From assembly GCA_035395685.1 (NCBI GenBank), contig DAOPBR010000044.1, positions 1 through 24,016 of the forward strand: DNA of 24,016 nt, read 5' to 3'. Below the pieces are notes generated by a model that saw nothing but the letters and a program-made list of their open reading frames with translations, had not been told where the DNA came from and did no database searches. Of the stretch, positions 7,522-15,406 are shown piece after piece. This DNA comes from JAKJGA01 sp029554345 (GTDB lineage: Bacteria > Spirochaetota > UBA4802 > JAFGJZ01). Positions within the stretch are counted from its first letter, which is position 1; every line of letters starts with the position of its first letter. A program made the position numbers and the translations under genes.

Positions 7522-7549
7522 TTGACAATACTAGGCATGTTTTTAACTT
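7522..7549 (+). promoter_or_regulatory. Candidate promoter of the rpmH operon
   Basis: A perfect TTGACA (7522-7527) with a 16-base spacer to TAACTT (7544-7549), which keeps only the TAnnnT core. It would give a leader of about 65 bases to rpmH. Confidence 0.45.
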
Positions 7550-7619
7550 TAAGCGTTTTTCCCACAATGGAAAAGAATTACTAAAGCAGACTATATTACT
7601 TATATAAGAGGTATTTCAA

Positions 7620-7775
7620 ATGAAAAGAACTTATCAGCCTAGTAAAAAGAAGCGCATCAGAACTCATGGTTTCAGAGCAAGACAGGCAACAAAAGACGGA
7701 ATTAATGTTCTTAGAAGACGCCGTGCAAAAGGACGTCACAAACTTACTGTTTCTGACACTAAATACGCGAAATAA
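7620..7775 (+). CDS. rpmH: 50S ribosomal protein L34
   Basis: A 51-residue, strongly basic protein beginning MKRTYQPSKKKRIRTHGF and continuing with RARQATKDG and LRRRRAKGRHKLTV, the full-length L34 signature. L34 is a small structural protein of the large ribosomal subunit. Ribosome site AAGAGG (7606-7611) lies 8 bases before the ATG. The last base of the TAA is the first base of the rnpA ATG, the usual rpmH-rnpA coupling. Confidence 0.98.
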   Translation: MKRTYQPSKKKRIRTHGFRARQATKDGINVLRRRRAKGRHKLTVSDTKYAK

Positions 7776-8143
7776 TGATTAAAAAGCGGAATTCTCTTAA
7801 AGGAAAAAAGAGCTTTTCGCTCGTATTTAAAGAAGGAAGAAGGATAAGAGGTGCCGATATCGCAATTTTTTCAGGAAATACAGCAAAATGGGAGAAGGAA
7901 GGGCTTATTGCCGCTCCTTCTTGTCCGCTTGTCGGATTTTCCGTCAGCAAAAGATGCGGTAAGGCGCATGAAAGAAACAGGATTAAAAGAAGGCTTAGAG
8001 CCGTTGTGAGAGAATTTCTGCCGTGCATGAGGGGAAACCCCGTGTTAATAATCAAAGCGTCAGACGGAATTTCGAAGTCGGATTTTTCCGGCATCAGATC
8101 CGAATTTGAGTATCTCGCGCGGAAAAACGGGATTATTGATTAA
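7775..8143 (+). CDS. rnpA: Ribonuclease P protein component
   Basis: A 122-residue basic protein, the protein cofactor that helps RNase P RNA bind and cleave tRNA precursors. The family motif KAHERNRIKRRLRAVVRE (about residues 66-83) contains the conserved RNR core, preceded by VGFSVSKRCG. The length is normal. The N-terminus KKRNSLKGKKSFSLVFKEGRR is typical and supports the ATG at 7775, which overlaps the rpmH stop by one base. The stop in turn overlaps the yidD start by one base, so the three are translationally coupled. Confidence 0.97.
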   Translation: MIKKRNSLKGKKSFSLVFKEGRRIRGADIAIFSGNTAKWEKEGLIAAPSCPLVGFSVSKRCGKAHERNRIKRRLRAVVREFLPCMRGNPVLIIKASDGISKSDFSGIRSEFEYLARKNGIID

Positions 8144-8391
8144 TGAGACCGGTGTTGGGAAATTTTTTCGCTTTTATCGCATGGATTCTGATCCTTGCCG
8201 TAAAGGTTTATAAATATGTCATATCGCCTTTGCTTCCGCCGGCATGCAGGTATTATCCTTCATGCTCGGAGTATACTGTAACAGCTCTGAAGAGATGCGG
8301 CTTGCTGAAGGGTTCTTTTCTTTCGATGAAAAGAATTTTGCGATGCAATCCGTTTTTTCCGGGCGGATATGATCCCGTGCCTGAAAAATAA
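8143..8391 (+). CDS. yidD: Membrane protein insertion efficiency factor YidD
   Basis: An 82-residue protein with an N-terminal hydrophobic or amphipathic helix (about 7-31), the conserved YKYVISPLLPPACRYYPSCS region with C35 and C41, and a C-terminal CNPFFPGGYDPVP. YidD is a peripheral inner-membrane protein that assists YidC-dependent insertion. It lies in its classical place between rnpA and yidC. The stop is followed by 39 bases before yidC, the widest gap in this operon. Confidence 0.96.
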   Translation: MRPVLGNFFAFIAWILILAVKVYKYVISPLLPPACRYYPSCSEYTVTALKRCGLLKGSFLSMKRILRCNPFFPGGYDPVPEK

Positions 8392-8394
8392 GCC

Positions 8395-8424
8395 TTCCTT
8401 TTCCTGGTAACCTAACAAAAGGAA
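8395..8424 (+). promoter_or_regulatory. Hairpin over the yidC ribosome binding site
   Basis: TTCCTTTT (8395-8402) can pair over eight bases with AAAAGGAA (8417-8424), leaving a 14-base loop. The right arm contains the AAAGG ribosome site of yidC, whose ATG is at 8431. The stem could mask the site unless ribosomes arriving from yidD open it. This is read directly from base pairing; function is inferred. Confidence 0.35.
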
Positions 8425-8430
8425 CCGGTA

Positions 8431-9876
8431 ATGGGAAATAAAAATTTAATTATAGCGATTGTAATCTCTCTGGTTATTTGGATTGCATGGGGACAGTTTT
8501 TCGGAAAGAAACCTGTACCTCCGACTTCTCAGGCTGTCGTTGAGACCGAAGCAAAAAAAGAAACTGCGGCTAAGACTGAAGAAAAAACTGATAAGAATAC
8601 GAAATCTGAAGAAACAAAAATTCAGAAAACCGCCTCGAAGACTCCCGCGGTAGAAACTAAAAATACAATAAAAGTTAAAAACTATAATGCAGTTCTTTCC
8701 AGCAAGGGAGCACGCATAGAAAGCATTAAGTACGGTGAAAAACAGATAGAACTTGTCGCAGGACGTGAGAAACTCGACGTAAAAGGATATCTTGATTTTC
8801 CGGTGTATTTTTCAGATAAGGAACTTCTTTCGGGTTCTTCTCTTGATGACGAAATCTGGGAAGTNNNNNNNNNNNNNNNNNNNNNNNNNNNNNNNNNNNN
8901 NNNNNNNNNNNNNNNNNNNNNNNNNNNNNNNNNNNNNNNNNNNNNNNNNNNNNNNNNNNNNNNNTGGGCAGGTGTTTCGAGCCGTTTCATTTCTCTTGTA
9001 ATGATTCCTCAGAATTTTAAAGCGGATTCGGTTAAATACGATTCAAGAAAAGCACCTGGTCACAGAACTGCTCTTATTTCTTCAAATGCCAAACTTAAAA
9101 GCGGAGATACTGCCGAACGCAAAATCAAAGTTGCACTTGCCGAAAAGAATAAGGATATTCTTCTTGCAGTTGATAAAAGCATTACTCCCGCAGTCGATAT
9201 AAATAAATGGATTGAGCCGATCAGATGGGTCGTTCTCAAGATTTTATTTGGTATAAACGGAGTGTTCGGAAATCTTGGTATTTCGATTATTCTGCTTTCT
9301 ATTCTGACTAAGCTCATTTTCCTTCCGCTTACTATTAAATCTACTAACTCGATGAAGAAAATGTCCGAGCTTTCTCCGAAAATGGCTGAGCTTAAGATTA
9401 AGTATAAAGATAAGCCGCAGGAGCTTCAGAAAGAAATGATGATGCTCTATAAAAACGCGGGAGTTAATCCTCTCGGAGGCTGTCTGCCTCTTCTTATTCA
9501 GATGCCGTTTTTCTTTGCACTTTACAGCGCATTAAGCAATTCAATCGATATGTGGCGCGCGCCTTTCTTTCTCTGGATGCAGGATCTTTCAATGCCTGAT
9601 ACAGTCGGTCATCTAATGGGTCTCAATCTCAACATTCTTCCATTGATAATGGTAGTTACTTCATTCCTTCAGCAGAAGATGACTACGGTTGATACCGGAA
9701 ATCCTCAGCAGAAAATGATGCTTATGCTGATGCCTGTTATGTTCCTTTTCTTCTTCTGGAGCATGCCGTCAGGACTTGTTATTTACTGGATCGTTCAGAA
9801 TGCACTTCAGATTGCACACCAGCTTTATATCACCAGAAAACCGGCTAAAACTGTCAAGGCAGGAGGAAGCAAATGA
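8431..9876 (+). CDS. yidC: Membrane protein insertase YidC/Oxa1 (interrupted by a 100-N gap)
   Basis: YidC inserts and folds inner-membrane proteins. Visible parts: an N-terminal anchor helix (about 5-23), a Lys/Glu/Thr-rich linker to about residue 80, the start of the periplasmic beta domain (VLSSKGARIESIKYG), the N run (residues 145-178 as laid out), then WAGVSSRFISLVMIP. The conserved insertase domain of several helices spans about 265-475 (PLTIKSTNSMKKM, GVNPLGGCLPLLIQMPFFFALY, SGLVIYWIVQN). The intact anchor plus periplasmic domain shows a diderm-type YidC. Only about 77 residues separate the first periplasmic strand from the WAGV motif, where E. coli has close to 190. The gap is therefore larger than 100 bases and the true protein longer than 481 residues. 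Its stop overlaps khpB by four bases (ATGA). Confidence 0.96.
   Translation: MGNKNLIIAIVISLVIWIAWGQFFGKKPVPPTSQAVVETEAKKETAAKTEEKTDKNTKSEETKIQKTASKTPAVETKNTIKVKNYNAVLSSKGARIESIKYGEKQIELVAGREKLDVKGYLDFPVYFSDKELLSGSSLDDEIWEXXXXXXXXXXXXXXXXXXXXXXXXXXXXXXXXXXWAGVSSRFISLVMIPQNFKADSVKYDSRKAPGHRTALISSNAKLKSGDTAERKIKVALAEKNKDILLAVDKSITPAVDINKWIEPIRWVVLKILFGINGVFGNLGISIILLSILTKLIFLPLTIKSTNSMKKMSELSPKMAELKIKYKDKPQELQKEMMMLYKNAGVNPLGGCLPLLIQMPFFFALYSALSNSIDMWRAPFFLWMQDLSMPDTVGHLMGLNLNILPLIMVVTSFLQQKMTTVDTGNPQQKMMLMLMPVMFLFFFWSMPSGLVIYWIVQNALQIAHQLYITRKPAKTVKAGGSK
8865..8964. other. 100-N assembly gap inside yidC
   Basis: Exactly 100 N within the periplasmic domain of yidC. Frame is kept across it, but comparison with full-length YidC indicates that far more than 33 residues are missing. 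It is best read as a placeholder for a gap of unknown size. Confidence 0.95.
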
Positions 9877-10523
9877 AGGTCATCGAAGTTGAAGGAAAAA
9901 CCGTAGAGGATGCTAAACGCCGGGCTGCAGAAGAGCTCGGCTTGAATGCGGATTCTGTTGATGATAACCTCGTCGAAATAATCGATGAGGGGAAAAGCGG
10001 AATTTTCGGATTCGGTGTTTCTCGTCCTGCAAAGATCAGGGTAACTTACAATGCAGACATTAAAGATGTCGGTGCGAATGTTAAGACTGTTCTGAATGAA
10101 ATCCTTACACGCATGGGCGTAAAATATATCATCAATGAATTTCATGAAGGCGAATCAAAAGTCTATGTTGAATTTGAAAGTGACGACTCGGGACTTATAA
10201 TCGGAAAGAAAGGGCGGAATCTTGAAGCGATTCAGTTTATTGTGAATGTTATCGTCAGCCAGCAGACTTCTACAGAGAAGAAAATCATTCTAGATATCGA
10301 AGGTTACCGTGCAAAACGTGAACGCGCGATAAAAAAGGTGTCTTTTGAGGCTGCAAAAAAAGTTATGAGAACGGGCAAGCCTGTTGTTCTTGAACCGATG
10401 AATCCATTTGAGCGCAGACTTGTTCATCTTTCTTTGCAGAATCATGATAAAGTTGAAACAAAAAGCGAAGGAATGGGAATTTACCGAAAGGTAAAAATAC
10501 TTCCGAAAAATGTCAGTGAATGA
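9873..10523 (+). CDS. khpB: RNA-binding protein KhpB (Jag/SpoIIIJ-associated)
   Basis: A 216-residue protein with the three Jag domains in order: Jag-N at 1-58 (EVEGKTVEDAKRRAAEELG, GIFGFGVSRPAKIRV), a KH domain with GLIIGKKGRNLEAIQF near 107-122, and a C-terminal R3H domain from about 150 (MNPFERRLVHLSLQ with the R-x3-H core, then SEGMGIYRKVKI). KhpB binds RNA, usually as a complex with KhpA, and affects cell division and envelope functions in Gram-positive bacteria. Here it has its common place behind yidC. A strong AGGAGG lies inside the yidC end, and the ATG overlaps the yidC stop by four bases. Confidence 0.95.
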   Translation: MKVIEVEGKTVEDAKRRAAEELGLNADSVDDNLVEIIDEGKSGIFGFGVSRPAKIRVTYNADIKDVGANVKTVLNEILTRMGVKYIINEFHEGESKVYVEFESDDSGLIIGKKGRNLEAIQFIVNVIVSQQTSTEKKIILDIEGYRAKRERAIKKVSFEAAKKVMRTGKPVVLEPMNPFERRLVHLSLQNHDKVETKSEGMGIYRKVKILPKNVSE

Positions 10524-11868
10524 TATAATCTGCGCGCCGGCGACTCCCTTTGTCAATTCGGCTCTGGCAGTCATCCGCGTAAGCGGAGACGGCGCGCTTA
10601 ATCTTTTCAAAAATTCATTTTCTTCATATGCAAAAGTTTCGCACGGCAAAGCTGTGTACGGAAAACTTTCTTCTAATGGACGTATTCTAGACGAACTAAT
10701 TCTTTCATATTTTGAATCACCGGCAAGTTTTACCGGAGAGGATACGGTTGAACTCAGCTGTCACGGAAATCCTCTTATCGTAAAAAATATAATTTCATTT
10801 CTTCTCGAAAGCGGAGCGAGAATGGCCGAGCCAGGTGAATTTTCACGCAGGGCATTCATAAACGGAAAAATGGATTTAACGGAAGCCGAATCCGTCAATG
10901 CTCTTATCTGTGCGCGCAGTGACTGGGAAATAAACACAGCGCTTTCGCAGATGCACGGTTCGCTGAAAAATGTTATAAACAGCATGCGCGAAAAATTAAT
11001 TATTCTTAAAGGAGATATTGAGAGCGCAATAGATTTTTCAACAGAAGAGATTGAATTTGTCAGCAGGGCGGAAGCCTTGAAACAGGCGGAAGAAGTCCGT
11101 GACGAAGTTAATGATGTTCTTCGCCGCTGCTCATCAGGGGCAAAACTCAGCGGCGGAATTGACGTTCCCATTGTCGGAAAACCTAATTCCGGAAAATCGA
11201 GTCTTTTAAATCTCATTCTTAATTCAGAAAGAGCTATCGTTTCCAATATTCCCGGAACAACAAGGGACATGATTAAGGAGACAGTTCAATTCGGAGGCGT
11301 TCATGTTAATCTTTATGATACGGCCGGTATAAGAGAAGCGGATTGTGAAATTGAAAAAATCGGAATAGAAAAGAGCCGTGAGATACTCTCCCGGTCTGAG
11401 GTATCTGTGGTAATGCTTGATGCGTTATCCGGTATTGATTCGTTTGATGAAGAAATATTGAAGATTACTGAAAATAAAAAATCCGTAATACTTTTAAATA
11501 AGACTGATTGCGCTGACAGTACGGAAGTCGCATCTATTAAGGAAAAAGTCGGCCGTGATGCAATCGATTTTTCCGCATTGACAGGATTCAATTTTTCGGA
11601 ATTTCATTCAAAACTTTCCGAGGCGGTAAGATCAAATTTTTCAGGATGCTCAAATTCTTTCATTGCTGATATGCGCGTCATTAAAATTCTTGAACAGTCT
11701 TCGGATGCGGCTGATAATTTAGTTAATTCCATAGGTTCCGGAAATCCTGAGGAGATAATAGCTGCTGATGCAGCTGAACTGATAAACTCTCTTTCCGAGA
11801 TTACCGGAATAATCTCTCCTGACGATATTCTAAATTCGATATTCGGAAGATTCTGTATAGGAAAATAA
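10510..11868 (+). CDS. mnmE: tRNA modification GTPase MnmE
   Basis: A 452-residue GTPase that works with MnmG (GidA) to place the carboxymethylaminomethyl group on U34 of tRNAs. The N-terminal tetrahydrofolate-binding domain opens with NDIICAPATPFVNSALAVIRVSG. Helical parts follow, then the G domain with P-loop GKPNSGKSSLLN (near 222), GTTRDMI (near 250), DTAGIRE (near 270) and NKTD (near 331). The C-terminus ends in IFGRFCIGK, the diagnostic MnmE tail with the catalytic cysteine. The length is normal. The ATG at 10510 overlaps the end of khpB by 14 bases. mnmG is not within this window. Confidence 0.97.
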   Translation: MSVNDIICAPATPFVNSALAVIRVSGDGALNLFKNSFSSYAKVSHGKAVYGKLSSNGRILDELILSYFESPASFTGEDTVELSCHGNPLIVKNIISFLLESGARMAEPGEFSRRAFINGKMDLTEAESVNALICARSDWEINTALSQMHGSLKNVINSMREKLIILKGDIESAIDFSTEEIEFVSRAEALKQAEEVRDEVNDVLRRCSSGAKLSGGIDVPIVGKPNSGKSSLLNLILNSERAIVSNIPGTTRDMIKETVQFGGVHVNLYDTAGIREADCEIEKIGIEKSREILSRSEVSVVMLDALSGIDSFDEEILKITENKKSVILLNKTDCADSTEVASIKEKVGRDAIDFSALTGFNFSEFHSKLSEAVRSNFSGCSNSFIADMRVIKILEQSSDAADNLVNSIGSGNPEEIIAADAAELINSLSEITGIISPDDILNSIFGRFCIGK

Positions 11869-11869
11869 A

Positions 11870-14800
11870 ATGCGTATAAAAATCATTTTGCTCTTTGTTC
11901 TGATTTCATCGGTTATCTCAGCTGCTGTACCGGCAGATGAAAAAGAATTTTTTGATTATAAAAAGAAGTCCTTTTATAAAGAAGCGCTTAAGTCTCTTTC
12001 GCGGGCCAAGTTTGAAGGCAATGCGCGTAAAGCCGCTAAGATGTTTTTTCTATATGAACTATCTGAAAATCCCGAACTATCTTCAGATTGTCTTGATATT
12101 CTAGATTCGATGAAGAAAGAAGAAAAATATTCGCAGTATTTCGCGAAACTTGATGAAGCAATCCGGTTGAAAATATATTCTGATTCATATAATTTTAAGA
12201 AATGTTCAGATATAAAAGAAAATGGATATCCGGTCTTTTTTGAAATTTCATCTCCGATTAAAAATTTCAGCAAAGGCGATATGAAAAAAGCCGATTCTGC
12301 TCCTTTCTTTGTAAAAGATAAAGGTATCGTCAAATCTGACAGTCAAGGTTCTGTTTCTCCGGAAAACTATTTAAACAGTGACGGGGCTTTTATTTTGCGT
12401 ACATACGCCGAATGCTCATCTGAAACAGAAGCTTCGTTTTTTATCGGCAGATCCGGATTCATGATGATTCTCATCGACGGAGTTGAAGTTTATAAGGGAG
12501 AAGATACCCGGAATTTTTTTCAGGTTCAGGATATAATTGCAGCCAAACTTTCTCCAGGTGTTCATTTGATAGAAATCCGCCTCCTTCCGTCGCAGACTTC
12601 TTCTATGCGTTTTTCTTTATCAACAGATAATGTAAATTTGAAATTTTTAGAGTCATCGAAAAAAACAAATGGAAAAATATTCAGTTCAAAACAGATTCCA
12701 CCCGATTATCTTGATTTTTCGTATAGTTCCGACAGTTTTTTCAGGGGATATGTTAAATATTCATCAGGATTTGCTTCATTATCTAAAAATCCATGCTCAG
12801 CGGACTTTTCATCAGTAATTATATCCGAATATTATTATTCTCAGGCTGCATATTACCGTGCGTTATCCGAGGAAAATTCATCTAAGAAAGATTACTTTCT
12901 GCGCTCAGCGCACAACGCGGATAAAACAAATTATGAAGCACTTATTCAGCTGGGATTCCTCAAGTTGAAGAACAAGATGTTTTATCAATGCGGTGAAATA
13001 ATTAATTCTCTTGAAAAGAAAAATGCTTATTCGCCTTCGACACGTCTTTTGAAAGGGGCGTACTTTTCCGAAAGAGGCTGGTATAATCTTGCGGAAAAAG
13101 AAGCGGATGCTTTGAAAAATTCGGGCTGGAAATATTCATCGGATATATTATATTACAAATCGTATTTTGCAGGCGGGATGACTGATAAAGCATACTTTCA
13201 TCTTAGGAATGCGCTTCTTGCGAAAAGAAATCAATCGCTTGCTAATATTCTTCTCGATGCTTCTTATTACACATCAAAATACGGAGCCGATCTTAAATTC
13301 GTTCAAACTTCTTTCCCGGAAAATCCGGGTTATGCATTACGGTATGCTGAATATCTTCTTCATTCAAAAGATGTCTCGATGTCAGGAGCGGTAATTGATT
13401 CGGTCAAGCGTATGGCGCCATGGAATTCGTATTCAGATTTTCTATTAGGTGAAACTTTTTCAAGCGGCTTAGAAGAATCTAAAGCCTCCGGTTATTTTAT
13501 AAAAGCGTATGAACATGATTCTTCAAACAGCTATTACAAGGAACTTTATCATTATTTGGTGTCGGAAACCGAGCCTCTTGACGCATATCTGCCTGCAAGA
13601 AATATTACAGAACTTAAAAGCAGGGCTCTGAAATATCAGAACGAACCGGCGGTTGTTCTGTTTGATGATTCTGTAGAAAAAGTATTTTTTGACGGAATGA
13701 TCCGTGAAAAAAAACGAAAAGCTGTACTTGTAAATAATTCCGAGAATGCGCAAAATGTCAAGAGTCAGTCATTCTGGATTGACCCGTCGGCAGACACTGT
13801 TGACAGAATTCATGCGTATATCATTTCAAATGCAAATAAAACTGAAGTTACAAATATCTCATCTCAGAATGAATCAGATGCCGAAAGCCGTCTTTATTAT
13901 GATATGGAATCGGTAACTGCGAATTTTTCACAGGCTGCGAATGGAGATGTTATTTATATTGAATATTCTCTTACCAGAAGAAACAGCCATCTCAAGGGTT
14001 TTTATTCCTCCCGTAAGTTTTTTGACCGCACTGACCGTGTTCTTAGTTCGTCAGCTCGGGTTGTTGCTCAGTCGAAAAATCTTTTAAAATGGCGGATATA
14101 TAATTCAGACGAAAAATGCAAAGTCATAAACGATAATAATGAAACAAGTTATTTGTTTGAAGTTGGAGAACTTCCTCCTGTAAAGCCCGAAGATAATTCA
14201 CTCCCTTATGCTGACAGGATGCCTTCTATTGCTTTTAGTTCATTTTCTGACTGGAAGGAATTTAATAAATGGTATTATGACCTCATTGATGATAAGACCG
14301 TAATGACTGATGATATGAAACAAAAAGCTGATGAACTTACAAAAAATGCATCAGATGAAGAAAAAATACGCCGGATATATGAATACATCACGGCGCGCGT
14401 CCGTTATGTGGGATTTGAATTAGGTGCAGGTTCAATTGTGCCGCGAAGTACGGATTCTGTATATCACTCTTCTCTCGGCGACTGCAAGGATACGGCTTTA
14501 CTTCTTGCGGCTTTTTATGAATATTGCGGTTTTGATTCGCGTCTTGCGCTTTTGAAAACCGGCAATTCCGGACATGCAGATTTTGATTTTCCATATGTCG
14601 GAGCGTTTAATCACGCAATATGTTATGTTAATTATAAGGGCGGATTATTTTTGGACGGAACAGTTGACCGGGCAGATATATTTGAATTGCCGGATAACGA
14701 CAGGGCGGTTTCTGCATTTATTGTTTCCAAAAAAGGGCATGAAATTAAATATATTGATCCGGCGGTTTATGATAGAAACTATGATAAGGTTACAAACAAG

Positions 14801-15406
14801 GTAAAAATTCTGCCGAATGGTGATGCAGAATTTTCAAGACTGCTTTATAAAACCGGATCTCTTGCTCTTTATTCGCGTGAAACTTTCGACGTTGAAAAAA
14901 AGAAAAGAAATGAGATTGAAGAATACTGGAGAAACGAATACGCCGGATCGGTGATTAATTCATTTTCTGTTGCTGAAAAATCTCCGGGCAAACCGCTTCA
15001 ATATTCCTATGGAGGTTTTCTCCGGGAATTCGCAGGAAAAAGTTTTTCATATATAACAATTCCTGCCGTCATGCAAAAGGATTATTTTTTAAGTTCTTTG
15101 AGAAGATATTCTTTCCGCGAGAATGATTTATATTTTTCATCTGATTATTCGAGTGAAGTTGTTTTCGAATATGAAATTCCGGATGGATATTCCGTCATCG
15201 GAATTCCTGAATCGTTGAACTCTGCATTCAAATGTGTAAGTCTTTCATTTTCTGTATCGAAAACTGCAGCAAATAAAGTAACTGTTACAGTAAAAACATC
15301 GATAAAAAAAGGCATTGTTACAAAAGAAGAATATGCCAAGCTGCGTTTGTTGCTTATGAGCTTTTCAATTAAAGAAGATTCGTTTATTGTTTTGGAGAAA
15401 AAATGA
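11870..15406 (+). CDS. Exported TPR / DUF3857 / transglutaminase-like giant protein, triad intact
   Basis: A 1178-residue protein. A signal peptide (residues 1 to about 18, ending SAAVPADE) predicts export. Next come a helical segment, a beta-sandwich of PA14-like appearance near 165-265 (GFMMILIDGVEVYKGED), a long TPR-like helical region (about 300-570), a DUF3857-type domain from about 590 (PAVVLFDDSVEKVFFDG) to 760, and a transglutaminase-like core. The core keeps a full papain-like triad: C872 in LGDCKDTA, H915 in FNHAICYV and D929 in LDGTVD. A beta-rich C-terminal domain follows. Proteases, amidases and cross-linking enzymes share this fold, so its reaction is open. It starts one base after the mnmE stop and overlaps its paralog by four bases, so it belongs to the yidC-mnmE operon. 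No known protein name fits. Confidence 0.82.
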   Translation: MRIKIILLFVLISSVISAAVPADEKEFFDYKKKSFYKEALKSLSRAKFEGNARKAAKMFFLYELSENPELSSDCLDILDSMKKEEKYSQYFAKLDEAIRLKIYSDSYNFKKCSDIKENGYPVFFEISSPIKNFSKGDMKKADSAPFFVKDKGIVKSDSQGSVSPENYLNSDGAFILRTYAECSSETEASFFIGRSGFMMILIDGVEVYKGEDTRNFFQVQDIIAAKLSPGVHLIEIRLLPSQTSSMRFSLSTDNVNLKFLESSKKTNGKIFSSKQIPPDYLDFSYSSDSFFRGYVKYSSGFASLSKNPCSADFSSVIISEYYYSQAAYYRALSEENSSKKDYFLRSAHNADKTNYEALIQLGFLKLKNKMFYQCGEIINSLEKKNAYSPSTRLLKGAYFSERGWYNLAEKEADALKNSGWKYSSDILYYKSYFAGGMTDKAYFHLRNALLAKRNQSLANILLDASYYTSKYGADLKFVQTSFPENPGYALRYAEYLLHSKDVSMSGAVIDSVKRMAPWNSYSDFLLGETFSSGLEESKASGYFIKAYEHDSSNSYYKELYHYLVSETEPLDAYLPARNITELKSRALKYQNEPAVVLFDDSVEKVFFDGMIREKKRKAVLVNNSENAQNVKSQSFWIDPSADTVDRIHAYIISNANKTEVTNISSQNESDAESRLYYDMESVTANFSQAANGDVIYIEYSLTRRNSHLKGFYSSRKFFDRTDRVLSSSARVVAQSKNLLKWRIYNSDEKCKVINDNNETSYLFEVGELPPVKPEDNSLPYADRMPSIAFSSFSDWKEFNKWYYDLIDDKTVMTDDMKQKADELTKNASDEEKIRRIYEYITARVRYVGFELGAGSIVPRSTDSVYHSSLGDCKDTALLLAAFYEYCGFDSRLALLKTGNSGHADFDFPYVGAFNHAICYVNYKGGLFLDGTVDRADIFELPDNDRAVSAFIVSKKGHEIKYIDPAVYDRNYDKVTNKVKILPNGDAEFSRLLYKTGSLALYSRETFDVEKKKRNEIEEYWRNEYAGSVINSFSVAEKSPGKPLQYSYGGFLREFAGKSFSYITIPAVMQKDYFLSSLRRYSFRENDLYFSSDYSSEVVFEYEIPDGYSVIGIPESLNSAFKCVSLSFSVSKTAANKVTVTVKTSIKKGIVTKEEYAKLRLLLMSFSIKEDSFIVLEKK

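Noticed and set aside
7485..7619. Possible replication origin next to rpmH, since dnaA often lies close by
   Set aside because: No dnaA gene is adjacent and no TTATCCACA boxes are seen; the only similar bases (TTTTTCCCACA near 7556) do not match the box.
10761..11270. Long minus-strand open frame opposite mnmE
   Set aside because: The plus strand is unmistakably mnmE with its G-domain motifs; the antisense frame is a by-product of codon use.
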